Of a stretch of 64,000 nt of DNA, positions 1 through 8,282 are shown in pieces. How positions within the stretch are numbered: the first letter of the stretch is position 1; each line of letters starts with the position of its first letter. The notes beneath the pieces were generated by a model. The model was not told where the DNA came from, made no database searches, and was given only the letters and a program-made list of their open reading frames with translations. The DNA comes from Enterobacter sp. RHBSTW-00175 (lineage in GTDB: Bacteria; Pseudomonadota; Gammaproteobacteria; Enterobacterales; Enterobacteriaceae), in the NCBI RefSeq assembly GCF_013927005.1, contig NZ_CP055930.1, forward strand, positions 248,001 through 312,000. Direction: 5' to 3'. A program made the translations under genes and the position numbers.

Positions 1-1959
1 AACCTTGAAGGTGGTGTAGCTCAGGCCATAACCAAACGGATACAGCGGGCCATTGGCTTCGTCGAAGTAGCGCGAGGTGTACTTGTTCGGCTTGTCAGCG
101 TTATACGGACGACCGGTGTTCAGGTGGCTGTAGTAAACCGGGATCTGCCCAACCGAGCGCGGGAAGGACATCGGCAGCTTGCCTGACGGGTTGTAATCGC
201 CAAACAGCACATCGGCAATGGCGTTACCGCCTTCGGTACCGGCAAACCAGGTTTCCAGGATGGCGTCAGCCTGCTGATCTTCTTTCACCAGCGCCAGCGG
301 ACGGCCGTTCATCAGCACCAGCACCAGCGGTTTGCCCGTGGCTTTCAGCGCAGCAATCAGGTCACGCTGGCTTTGCGGAATGGTGATGTCAGTGCGGCTG
401 GACGCTTCATGCGCCATACCCTGCGCTTCCCCAACAACGGCAACCACCACATCGGATTGCTTCGCTGCGGCCACGGCTTCGTCAATCATCTCTTTCGGCG
501 AGCGAGGATCAACTTTCACCGCCTCTTCATACTGATTAAGGAAGGTGACGATATCTTTATCGTTGGTGACGTTCGCCCCTTTGGCGTACACCACTTTACC
601 GTTGTCACCGATGGCGTTTTTAATGCCGGTCAGAACGGTCACGGACTGATCGGCTACACCAGCTGCCGACCAGCTTCCCATCACATCACGCTTGCTGTCA
701 GCCAGCGGGCCAACCACGGCGATAGTGCCGGATTTTTTCAGCGGCAGCGTTTCCAGACGGTTTTTCAGCAGCACCAGGCTTTCGCGTGCCACGTCACGCG
801 CGTCTTTGCGGTGCAGGCGGCTTTCAGCGTTGGTATCAACAGGGTCTGACTCTTTTGGCCCCAGGTGGCTGTACGGGTCGTTAAACAGCCCCATGTCATA
901 TTTCACGTTCAGCACGTGGCGGGTGGCATCGTCCAGCTCTGCCTTCGTCACTTTGCCGCTCTTCACCAGCCCCGGCAGGTATTTGCTGTAGTACTCGTCG
1001 CTCATACTCATGTTAATGCCAGACTTGAGCGCCACACGCACCGCATCTTCAGGGTCAGACGCCGTACCGTGCTTGATAAGCTCTTTAATCGCGCCGTGGT
1101 CAGACACCGTGATGCCCTTAAAGCCCCACTGGTCACGCAGCACGTCTTTCAGCAGCCAGGCGTCAGAGGTAGCAGGCGTGCCGTTGAGCGAGTTCAGCGC
1201 CACCATCACCGCGCCGCTGCCTGCATCCAGGCCCGCTTTGTACGGCGGCATGTAGTCGTTGAACAGGCGCTGCGAGCTCATGTCGACGGTGTTGTACTCT
1301 TTCCCGCCTTCAACTGCGCCGTAAGCCGCGAAGTGCTTGACGCTGGTCATGACCGAATAGCGATCCGCCGGGCTTTTGCCCTGCATCGCTTCGACCATGG
1401 TTTTGCCCATCGTCGAGGTCAGATAAGTATCTTCACCAAAACCTTCAGAAGCACGCCCCCAGCGCGGATCGCGCGAGACATCCACCATCGGTGCCCAGGT
1501 CATGTTCAGGCCGTCATCCGCCGCTTCATAAGCAGAAATGCGCCCGACGGTTTTGACCGCATCGAGGTTAAATGAGGAGGCTAAGCCCAGGCTAATCGGG
1601 AAGACGGTACGCTGGCCGTGCAGCACGTCATAGGCGAAGAACAGTGGGATTTTCAGGCGGCTGAGTTCCATCGCCTGATCCTGCATTTTGCGGATATCCT
1701 GGCGGGTGACGGTGTTAAAAATCGCCCCGACCTGGCTATCCTTAATCATTTCGCGGATGGCCTCTTTCGGGTTATCCGGGCCAACGCTGATAAGACGAAG
1801 CTGACCGATTTTTTCATCGACCGTCATCTTCTTGAGCAATTCAGTGACAAATGCATCACGAGCTTCCGGCGTTAGCGGGTGATTGCCAAACAAATCATCT
1901 GCCAGTGCAGGTTGTAACGCCAGACTGACGGCGACCCCTACAGAACAAAGCCATTTCAT
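1..1959 (-). CDS. bglX: Periplasmic beta-glucosidase BglX (3' end outside window)
   Basis: Reading the minus strand from an ATG at 1957-1959 gives 653 residues open to the window edge; the family is about 765 long, so roughly the last 110 residues are missing. The product begins with a signal peptide (MKWLCSVGVAVSLALQPALA), as expected for a periplasmic glycoside hydrolase family 3 enzyme that releases glucose from beta-glucosides. The family nucleophile is the Asp of the SDHGAI motif near residue 287 (about position 1100). The fibronectin III-like C-terminal domain is cut by the window edge. It is divergent from dld, the same arrangement as in E. coli. Identification is confident. Confidence 0.96.
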   Translation of the reverse strand, partial: MKWLCSVGVAVSLALQPALADDLFGNHPLTPEARDAFVTELLKKMTVDEKIGQLRLISVGPDNPKEAIREMIKDSQVGAIFNTVTRQDIRKMQDQAMELSRLKIPLFFAYDVLHGQRTVFPISLGLASSFNLDAVKTVGRISAYEAADDGLNMTWAPMVDVSRDPRWGRASEGFGEDTYLTSTMGKTMVEAMQGKSPADRYSVMTSVKHFAAYGAVEGGKEYNTVDMSSQRLFNDYMPPYKAGLDAGSGAVMVALNSLNGTPATSDAWLLKDVLRDQWGFKGITVSDHGAIKELIKHGTASDPEDAVRVALKSGINMSMSDEYYSKYLPGLVKSGKVTKAELDDATRHVLNVKYDMGLFNDPYSHLGPKESDPVDTNAESRLHRKDARDVARESLVLLKNRLETLPLKKSGTIAVVGPLADSKRDVMGSWSAAGVADQSVTVLTGIKNAIGDNGKVVYAKGANVTNDKDIVTFLNQYEEAVKVDPRSPKEMIDEAVAAAKQSDVVVAVVGEAQGMAHEASSRTDITIPQSQRDLIAALKATGKPLVLVLMNGRPLALVKEDQQADAILETWFAGTEGGNAIADVLFGDYNPSGKLPMSFPRSVGQIPVYYSHLNTGRPYNADKPNKYTSRYFDEANGPLYPFGYGLSYTTFKV

Positions 1960-2148
1960 GTTGTTTTACTCTCTCATCAATAACCGCCGGAAGATCTCGG
2001 CCAAACCGTGCGAAAAGCGCAGTTTGCCACAAACCCTCTGAACCTTGCAGGGTTATTCTCTGATTTTTCTCATGAATACTCGACCACTTAACAGTTTATC
2101 GCGCTATGCTTTACAGCGAGAAATTTGCCCCACCACAAGGAGTGGAAG
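1960..2148. promoter_or_regulatory. bglX-dld divergent intergenic region
   Basis: These 189 bp separate two divergent genes and must hold both promoters. I see a short inverted repeat AACCCT/AGGGTT around 2034-2056 and the dld ribosome binding site AAGGAG at 2137-2142. No -10/-35 pair was convincing enough to place. Confidence 0.4.
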
Positions 2149-3897
2149 ATGTCTTCTGTTCGAACCTACGATAACAATACTTTTATTAACGAACTGTCGC
2201 GCCTGGTTGGTCACTCTCACCTGCTCACCGACCCGGCCAAAACGGCCCGCTACCGTAAGGGCTTTCGCTCCGGACAGGGCGATGCGCTGGCGGTGGTGTT
2301 CCCCGGCACGCTGCTGGAACTGTGGCGTGTGCTAAGCATCTGCGTCGATGCCGACAAGATTATACTGATGCAGGCTGCCAACACCGGCCTGACCGAAGGC
2401 TCGACGCCAAACGGCAACGATTACGATCGCGACATCGTAATAATCAGCACCCTGCGCCTGGACAAACTGCACCTGCTGGACAAAGGCGAACAGGTCCTCG
2501 CCTTCCCGGGCACCACGCTTTATTCGCTGGAAAAAGCCCTGAAGCCGCTGGGACGCGAACCGCATTCGGTGATTGGTTCCTCCTGTATTGGCGCCTCGGT
2601 TATTGGCGGCATCTGTAATAACTCCGGCGGCTCACTGGTGCAGCGCGGCCCTGCCTATACCGAAATGTCGCTATATGCCCGTATTGATGAAAACGGCAAG
2701 CTGACGCTGGTTAACCATCTGGGGATTGATTTGGGTGTGACCCCGGAACAGATCCTCAGCAAGCTTGATGATGACCGTGTAAAAGACACCGACGTTCAGC
2801 ATGATGGCCGCCACGCCCACGATCATGACTACGTAACACGCGTGCGAGATATCGACGCCGATACACCAGCGCGCTACAACGCCGACCCGGACAGGCTGTT
2901 TGAGTCTTCCGGCTGCGCAGGCAAACTGGCGGTATTTGCGGTGCGTCTGGACACCTTCCCGGCAGAGAAAAAACAGCAGGTGTTTTATATCGGCACCAAT
3001 CAGCCGGACGTGTTGACCGAGATCCGTCGTCATATTCTGGGGGAATTCACCCACCTGCCAGTGGCGGGCGAGTATATGCACCGGGATATTTACGACATCG
3101 CCGAGCGTTACGGGAAGGACACCTTCCTGATGATCGACAAACTCGGCACCGACAAAATGCCATTCTTCTTCACCATGAAGGGCCGCACCGACGCGATGCT
3201 CGATAAAGTGTCGCTGTTCAAGCCCCACTTCACCGACCGTTTTATGCAGAAACTGGGCAACGTCTTCCCGGCACATTTACCGGAGCGGATGAAGACCTGG
3301 CGCGATAAATACGAGCACCACCTGTTGCTGAAAATGGCCGGGGATGGCATCGAAGAGGCGCAAACCTGGCTGACGGAATTCTTCAAAACCGCCGAGGGTG
3401 ATTTCTTTGCCTGTACGCCAGAAGAAGGCAGCAAAGCCTTCCTGCACCGTTTTGCCGCAGCGGGCGCAGCGATTCGTTATCAGGCCGTTCACGCTGAAGA
3501 GGTGGAAGATATTCTGGCGCTGGATATTGCCCTGCGCCGTAACGACACCCAATGGTATGAGCATCTGCCGCCGGAAATTGATAGCAAGCTGGTACATAAG
3601 CTCTATTACGGCCACTTTATGTGTTATGTCTTCCATCAGGATTACATTGTCAAAAAAGGGGTGGACGCGCATGAGCTGAAAGAGCAAATGCTCGCCCTGT
3701 TACATGAGCGTGGCGCGCAATATCCTGCCGAACATAACGTCGGGCATCTGTATAAAGCACCGGCAACGTTAAAGCGTTTTTATCGCGAGAACGACCCAAC
3801 TAACAGTATGAACCCCGGCATTGGTAAAACTACACGGCATAAACACTGGAAAGAGCGGGCTGAAACCGTGGATCCTGATACACAACACATTGATTAA
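2149..3897 (+). CDS. dld: Quinone-dependent D-lactate dehydrogenase
   Basis: FAD-linked peripheral inner-membrane enzyme that oxidises D-lactate to pyruvate and passes electrons to the quinone pool. The 582-residue product carries the PCMH-type FAD-binding segment (IGASVIGGICNNSGG) and the C-terminal membrane-binding region typical of Dld, and it matches recalled E. coli Dld along its whole length. The C-terminus runs some residues past the E. coli end. I chose the ATG at 2149 because AAGGAG lies at 2137-2142 with 6-nt spacing and MSS is the usual family start; an in-frame ATG eight codons upstream lacks a ribosome binding site. A terminator follows at 3962. Confidence 0.97.
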   Translation: MSSVRTYDNNTFINELSRLVGHSHLLTDPAKTARYRKGFRSGQGDALAVVFPGTLLELWRVLSICVDADKIILMQAANTGLTEGSTPNGNDYDRDIVIISTLRLDKLHLLDKGEQVLAFPGTTLYSLEKALKPLGREPHSVIGSSCIGASVIGGICNNSGGSLVQRGPAYTEMSLYARIDENGKLTLVNHLGIDLGVTPEQILSKLDDDRVKDTDVQHDGRHAHDHDYVTRVRDIDADTPARYNADPDRLFESSGCAGKLAVFAVRLDTFPAEKKQQVFYIGTNQPDVLTEIRRHILGEFTHLPVAGEYMHRDIYDIAERYGKDTFLMIDKLGTDKMPFFFTMKGRTDAMLDKVSLFKPHFTDRFMQKLGNVFPAHLPERMKTWRDKYEHHLLLKMAGDGIEEAQTWLTEFFKTAEGDFFACTPEEGSKAFLHRFAAAGAAIRYQAVHAEEVEDILALDIALRRNDTQWYEHLPPEIDSKLVHKLYYGHFMCYVFHQDYIVKKGVDAHELKEQMLALLHERGAQYPAEHNVGHLYKAPATLKRFYRENDPTNSMNPGIGKTTRHKHWKERAETVDPDTQHID

Positions 3898-3961
3898 TGT
3901 GTACAGCCATTTTTAAGAGATTGTTAAGCGTTCCTCAATCGTACTAGAGTAAATGACCGAC

Positions 3962-3988
3962 GCCGGAGAAACGTTTCTCCGGCTTTTT
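3962..3988 (+). terminator. Rho-independent terminator after dld
   Basis: GCCGGAGAAA and its complement form a GC-rich hairpin at 3962-3983, followed by five T residues. It lies between dld and the acetyltransferase and argues against an upstream start for the latter. Confidence 0.85.
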
Positions 3989-4009
3989 ATGACGAGGAGC
4001 CAGCACATC

Positions 4010-4564
4010 ATGTCGGCCGTCGAAATTTTATCCGAAACCGAAGTTGAAGTGCGCGATGCACTACCCGACGATGTGCACGCTATCTCGGCTATCTATGCCT
4101 GGCATGTGCTTCACGGACGCGCGTCGTTCGAGGAAGTCCCCCCTGCGATTGACGAAATGCGCCAGCGAATGAAAAGTGTTGCTGACAGCGGTCTGCCGTG
4201 GCTGGTAGCGCTGTATCGCGGCATTGTGGTGGGCTATTGCTATGCTACCCCTTATCGCCCACGTCAGGCCTACCGATATACCCTTGAAGAATCTATCTAT
4301 GTGGATGCCAGCACCACAGGTCGCGGTTTTGGCACGGCGCTGATGGACGCTCTGATTGCGCGTTGTGAAGAGGGGCAGTGGCGGCAAATGATCGCCGTTG
4401 TCGGCGACGGAAATAACAACCCCGGCTCGTTGCGATTGCATAAAAAACATGGCTTCGAGGTGGTCGGGCAGTTGCGCAGTGTGGGTTATAAAAAAGGTGA
4501 CTGGCGCGATACGATTATTATGCAGCGCTCACTGAACGATGGTGACTGGACGCTGCCGGAATAA
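4010..4564 (+). CDS. GNAT-family N-acetyltransferase (phosphinothricin/methionine sulfone acetyltransferase type)
   Basis: The 184-residue product is a compact single-domain GNAT enzyme. It shows the acceptor-side pattern of the Pat/MnaT (YncA) group (AIYAWHVLHGRASFEE) and an acetyl-CoA loop region (TTGRGFGTALMDAL), then NNPGSLRLHKKHGFE and GYKKGDWRD. Such enzymes acetylate the amino group of amino-acid analogues such as phosphinothricin or methionine sulfoximine/sulfone; the natural substrate here is not readable from sequence. The start at 4010 has GAGGAG 10 nt upstream (3994-3999). An earlier ATG at 3953 would run through the dld terminator. Base composition is close to the core genes, unlike the island that follows. 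Confidence 0.85.
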   Translation: MSAVEILSETEVEVRDALPDDVHAISAIYAWHVLHGRASFEEVPPAIDEMRQRMKSVADSGLPWLVALYRGIVVGYCYATPYRPRQAYRYTLEESIYVDASTTGRGFGTALMDALIARCEEGQWRQMIAVVGDGNNNPGSLRLHKKHGFEVVGQLRSVGYKKGDWRDTIIMQRSLNDGDWTLPE

Positions 4565-4582
4565 GGCGCTGTGCGGTCTGTG

Positions 4583-4830
4583 CCCTCACCCCGACCCGCC
4601 CTCTCCCACGGGGCTGAGGAATCCCCAAAAAAATTAAATATGGAAAAGTGGTTTTTTATCGTTCAAAACAGAGGTAAAACAACCGATAACCCGACAAGAG
4701 ATGATCTTTTATGATCACTTTTCTGTCAGTTTACGAGCAGAGTGAAACTAACTGCTCGTAAAACATTCATTCTAATTATCTGAAACCACTAATAAAAAAT
4801 TAGTGGGGATTCCTCAGCCCACGGGGAGAG
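4583..4830. repeat. REP-like palindromic repeat split by a MITE
   Basis: The sequence from 4583 to 4613 resumes at 4818, giving a short quasi-palindrome of the CCCTCTCCCACGGGGAGAG type often seen between enterobacterial genes. A 204-bp element sits within it. A near-identical sequence (one mismatch, opposite orientation) lies at 8590-8608, so the accessory island has such repeats at both edges. Confidence 0.65.
4605..4826. mobile_element. 204-bp MITE with IS10-like ends and a 9-bp target duplication
   Basis: The element spans 4614-4817 and is bounded by perfect 14-bp inverted repeats, CTGAGGAATCCCCA at 4614-4627 and its complement at 4804-4817. Directly outside are identical 9-bp copies of CCCACGGGG (4605-4613 and 4818-4826), the signature of transposition. 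There is no reading frame of note inside, so it is non-autonomous. Two internal hairpins are clear: 11-bp arms at 4730-4740/4752-4762, and 8-bp arms at 4786-4793/4799-4806 overlapping the right end. The tips resemble recalled IS10 ends (CTGANGAATCCCC), and IS10-type elements make 9-bp duplications. The target does not fit the IS10 NGCTNAGCN consensus, so the family is an inference. Confidence 0.8.
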
Positions 4831-5011
4831 AAATATTCAAAATCATTGACTATAATTTAATCGCAAACTTGTTATAACTACCTGATTAACAAGATAATTT
4901 AATAGTTGTGCAATCTCAAGTGAATTCATACGATTTCAACGTAACAGCCCCCACAACAACCCCCGCTGTTATGCAAATTGTATGCACCGCTTATGCAAAG
5001 GAGATAGCAAC
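4831..5011. other. AT-rich island leader, no gene seen
   Basis: This stretch between the left repeat and the integrase remnant is AT-rich and carries no convincing gene. Near its end AAGGAG (4998-5003) stands 8 nt ahead of an ATG at 5012 that opens a 29-codon frame. This may be the decayed original start region of the integrase. Confidence 0.5.
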
Positions 5012-5079
5012 ATGCGGCTAAATAATAGTGTGATCGGCGGATTACACGCAGCATCCAGCACTGAACAAAACAGGGTTAT

Positions 5080-5862
5080 ATGCCCAGAGCAAAGGAAGTA
5101 AGAAAGAAACTTCATGTCCTATATGAATATGGTGTTGTGGTTGATAACGATCCCATGAGCGATTCAGTATCTAACGGGGTGCAGTTTCAGATATCTCATA
5201 ACCCTGTCAGGAATGTTCAGGACTTTGAAGCCGGAACCCCCGGAGAGCGTTATCTTGATTTTAAAGAATTGCGTTATCTGTTAACACTTCTTGCAAATGA
5301 AAAATACGTATTACTACCGGATGTACATGCCTTAATTGAGCAGGGGTTCTATACGTGCGGTCAGCGTCCATTCGAGTTATGTCACTTACAAAAAATTAGG
5401 TTTATCCCGGAACAAAATAAAATCATTCTAGCTAAAGAATTCTCAAAAACAGGGATCGAAACAGCCATTTTTTTATGTGATAAAGCGAAAAAAAATCTGT
5501 ACGAACAGGCGACGCGACATCCTGAAAGTGATTTCCTCTTTCTTAATGTCAACTATTAGGAACAATTAAATACATACAATAAGAAAATAAAAGGAATTTC
5601 TGTTATCAGTGCTGAAAAGCCAACAATTGGCCTTAACAGTGATGCATGGAAGAATCATATGAAGAACTTTACCAGGAAAAATTTTGATAAATCACTTATG
5701 ATGCGGGATATACGTCGTACATTTAAAACCCTGGCGGGTATGTTGCATTTTACTGAAAACGAACGTGATATCGTCAATCAGCATGTAAACAAAACAACCA
5801 GCAAAAAACACTATGATAAATATGATTATTTTATTGAAAAACGTGAAACGACTCAGAAATAG
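5080..5862 (+). pseudogene. Tyrosine recombinase (integrase) remnant with an in-frame amber stop
   Basis: Two open stretches, 5080-5559 and 5659-5862, lie in the same frame. Reading through the single TAG at 5557-5559 joins them into one 260-residue product that matches the catalytic half of a tyrosine integrase. Box I arginine is in TCGQRPFELCHLQ, the box II arginine in MMRDIRRTFKTLAG, and the nucleophile tyrosine is probably in SKKHYDKYDYF near the C-terminus. The N-terminal arm and most of the core-binding domain are missing: the frame is closed by TGA at 5062-5064. Family members are usually 350-400 residues. Either defect should abolish activity. It is the only integration-related gene in the island and probably records how the island arrived. 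Confidence 0.82.
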
Positions 5863-6110
5863 GAAAACGCATTAAAGGTTCTATTATCAAGCAATGGCCT
5901 TAATGAGATAAATTTGATTATTGAAAAGAAAAGTATGCTTTAACACATATCTCAAATGAATAGCATATAAAATAATATTGATTGCCTGAATCTTTGAATA
6001 AAGATTCAGGCTTTTTTTTAACGTTTGAGAAAACGATCACAATCTTAATCAATCATATAGTCTGAAATCATATGGTTAATAAAAGGACCGTTTCAATAAA
6101 GGATGCATGA
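5863..6110. other. Spacer upstream of the PAAR effector gene
   Basis: AT-rich spacer containing the terminator at 5984-6019 and, after it, the region that must hold the effector promoter. A TATAGT at 6056-6061 could be a -10 box, but no good -35 partner is visible. AAAGG at 6098-6102 is the effector ribosome binding site. Confidence 0.4.
5984..6019 (+). terminator. Rho-independent terminator between integrase remnant and effector
   Basis: GCCTGAATCTTT pairs with AAAGATTCAGGC across a short loop (5984-6011) and is followed by eight T residues. It isolates the effector gene from upstream transcription. Confidence 0.9.
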
Positions 6111-7862
6111 ATGAATAAATCAAGAGGTTTTCTGTTATCACCATACGACAAAACCAGTTGTGGAGGATATATTTTAAGGCATGAAAATGTTTATACTCTT
6201 GAACAATTTGAGTTTGCTTGTGAAGGAGATGAATATATATGTGGGATGGATGGTCAAAAATATATAATAGAGGGAGGGATGCCTAACGGGGAACTGATAG
6301 AAAAAAGTTGGCCATTGTATAGGAATTACAACGAAGAAGACCTTTGTATAACAGGTGAAAAAGTCATACCTTTCTCTGAAAGAATGAAAAATCCAGGTGA
6401 TTTAGAACAATTACAAATTGATCCGTTTAGCAATTTTAATATGTTTGACATGAGAAGAAGTCAAAGATTAGGAATCGTAGGGGGACTAATACAATCCGGC
6501 AGAACTGAAATAATTACTGATGCAAAGCCGAATAAATTTGGTTTTATTGACCGTGATACCTTTATGCGATTAGAAATCGACAATAAGACATATGATTTTT
6601 ATAAAAGAATTAGAGGGGACTTATCTCATTATTTCACGAAAATCATAAAACATTTAGCAGGTTCGGCACATAGTCAGGGAACCTGTGGATGCCGTTGCAG
6701 ATTTATTCCTAAATTAAACATAACATATACATTTGATAAATATGCACAATACGGAGTGCAATCAGTACAACAAAATCCAATACGCAATACACAACAAAAA
6801 AGACAAATGACACCGCCACGCCAGCCTGTAGATCCTGGCTTTTGTGTAGTACCAGATCAGACAACACCTAATACATATGAATTAGAATTAATGATTAATC
6901 CACCATCAGGAGTGAAAGAGTTATACCGTGAGTTAAACCCGGAAAGAAAGAAAAAACCGGGTTCGATACTTATTGTTGCAGACCCATTATCCGACTCACC
7001 GGAAAAAATAAAGAAAATGCAGATCGCAAGAGACAAAATAGATGCGGCATTAGAACCTTTGACAGTTCAGGAAGCAAAGTTATTGCATGATAACAGGGGG
7101 GCTGTGGATGCATTTTCACATCAGCTTTTTGCCGATAATTTAAGTAAAGCTGGCGATGGATTGGGCTATATCAGTGAAATTGGGAAAAGTTATTATGAAG
7201 AAACTAATAGGATTCTAAGAGAAGTTGAGGATTTATATAAAAATACTTACAACCGAAACAATGGTATTGTTTCAGGTAAAGAGTTTTTTGGTCAAAGAAC
7301 AAGGTTATTCAAACAACTTGATTTGGTTTTAACTAAATTTTCAAAAGCACAGTTAAATTTAGGTGAATATCATAGCATTAAAAGAGCGTTGGGCTTATCA
7401 ACAAGATCTATTATGCACCGTTGGGATAGAACAGGCGTTGATAACATAGAAGGATATGCGTCATATATTGAAAAATCAGCCAAACTTATGAAGATCATGA
7501 AAACTGTAGGTTATGTAGGTATAGGTTTAGATTTTGCAAGTTATACTTCTAATGTCTATGATGCATGTTCGAAGGGGCGAGAAAGCGAATGCCGTAAAGT
7601 TGCTATTACAGAGTATAGTAAATTCGGCACCAAACAAGGCGTAAGTTATGCAGCAGGTGCTATAGGGGCATGGGCTGGTAATAGTGCTTGTATGTGGATA
7701 TTAGGATTAGCAACTTCCGAGGTAGGCGCAATTGGAGCGGGTTTATGTCTCGTGACAGGTATCGGGACGGGAATGGGCGCAGCCAAGATGGTGGAAGGAA
7801 AAGCTGAAGATGCGGGGGAATATTTTGGAGAGCATATTTTATATGAAAAACTTTTTAAATAG
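6111..7862 (+). CDS. Orphan PAAR-domain T6SS effector with a C-terminal glycine-rich membrane-active domain
   Basis: The 583-residue product begins with a PAAR domain (about residues 8-60): DKTSCGG at 13-19, then FACEGDEYICG and YIIEGG, the pattern of proteins that cap the VgrG spike of type VI secretion systems. A central region of unknown fold carries a cysteine cluster CGCRC at 192-196 and a proline-rich linker near 237-246; a helical, charged part follows. The last about 80 residues contain a long Gly/Ala-rich hydrophobic stretch (about 510-560, with AAGAIGAWAG, ILGLATSEVGAIGAGL and TGIGTGMGAA) resembling the membrane hairpins of pore-forming toxins. The next gene overlaps its stop and encodes a small membrane protein, a typical effector-immunity layout. 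No VgrG, Hcp or Eag chaperone gene is in the window. Codon use is strongly AT-biased, indicating transfer. The PAAR call is confident; the pore-forming role is inference. Confidence 0.85.
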   Translation: MNKSRGFLLSPYDKTSCGGYILRHENVYTLEQFEFACEGDEYICGMDGQKYIIEGGMPNGELIEKSWPLYRNYNEEDLCITGEKVIPFSERMKNPGDLEQLQIDPFSNFNMFDMRRSQRLGIVGGLIQSGRTEIITDAKPNKFGFIDRDTFMRLEIDNKTYDFYKRIRGDLSHYFTKIIKHLAGSAHSQGTCGCRCRFIPKLNITYTFDKYAQYGVQSVQQNPIRNTQQKRQMTPPRQPVDPGFCVVPDQTTPNTYELELMINPPSGVKELYRELNPERKKKPGSILIVADPLSDSPEKIKKMQIARDKIDAALEPLTVQEAKLLHDNRGAVDAFSHQLFADNLSKAGDGLGYISEIGKSYYEETNRILREVEDLYKNTYNRNNGIVSGKEFFGQRTRLFKQLDLVLTKFSKAQLNLGEYHSIKRALGLSTRSIMHRWDRTGVDNIEGYASYIEKSAKLMKIMKTVGYVGIGLDFASYTSNVYDACSKGRESECRKVAITEYSKFGTKQGVSYAAGAIGAWAGNSACMWILGLATSEVGAIGAGLCLVTGIGTGMGAAKMVEGKAEDAGEYFGEHILYEKLFK

Positions 7863-8256
7863 TCACCCGAATATTGGCTTGTTATTAATAGCAATTTCAG
7901 CAATTGGAATGCTATTTATACTAATAGTATCAGCAGTAAATAAACTAGCATATAAAAAAATAATAAAATTATACATTGGTAAGTATTCAAGGTTACCTCT
8001 CACGGCGGCTTTAGCAAAAGAAGCGAGCTTAGTTGCCACTCCAGGTGCGTATCATGCTAAAGTTGGATTTATTATGGGTTCATTAATGTTACCCTATAAT
8101 AAAATTACTAATCATGACATGACAAGAGAACAATATGATTATATTAACAACTTGCCACTTAAATTAACAATCGGGTTTAGAGTTGAAGCTTTTTTATGGG
8201 TGGTAATTGGTACAGGAATGGTCTTTGGATTTATATTGGAATTTGTTTTTAATTAA
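7843..8256 (+). CDS. Putative immunity protein of the PAAR effector (small membrane protein)
   Basis: This 137-residue protein starts inside the end of the effector gene, overlapping it by 20 bp. I chose the ATG at 7843 because GGAGAG (7827-7832) lies 10 nt upstream and the product then begins with a normal membrane-protein N-terminus; an in-frame ATG at 7810 has no comparable site. Two strong transmembrane segments are visible at about 12-32 (IGLLLIAISAIGMLFILIV) and 114-135 (AFLWVVIGTGMVFGFILEFV), with a shorter apolar segment (VGFIMGSLMLP) between them. I recognise no family. An inner-membrane location suits protection against a membrane-targeting toxin, and the gene overlap suggests translational coupling. 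The immunity function is inferred from position only. Confidence 0.75.
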   Translation: MKNFLNSHPNIGLLLIAISAIGMLFILIVSAVNKLAYKKIIKLYIGKYSRLPLTAALAKEASLVATPGAYHAKVGFIMGSLMLPYNKITNHDMTREQYDYINNLPLKLTIGFRVEAFLWVVIGTGMVFGFILEFVFN

Positions 8257-8257
8257 A

Positions 8258-8282
8258 AAAAGGGACTCTATTGAGTCCCTTT
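8258..8282 (+). terminator. Terminator after the effector-immunity pair
   Basis: AAAGGGACTC and GAGTCCCTTT form a hairpin with a TATT loop just after the immunity gene stop. The downstream U-tract is short, and the A-rich flank on the left also allows it to act on the other strand. Confidence 0.7.

Noticed and set aside
3953..4009. Upstream ATG extension of the acetyltransferase
   Set aside because: The extension would translate the dld terminator hairpin, while the ATG at 4010 has a good ribosome binding site.
4605..4826. Calling the short element a copy of IS10 itself
   Set aside because: It has no transposase and is only 204 bp; the target site does not fit IS10, so only a MITE with IS10-like ends is supported.
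5012..5101. 29-codon frame with a good ribosome binding site
   Set aside because: It is too short to support alone and more likely a decayed start of the integrase; noted under the leader and pseudogene entries.
7810..7842. Earlier start for the immunity gene
   Set aside because: The ATG at 7843 has GGAGAG at 10-nt spacing and begins a normal membrane protein; the earlier start has no such site.
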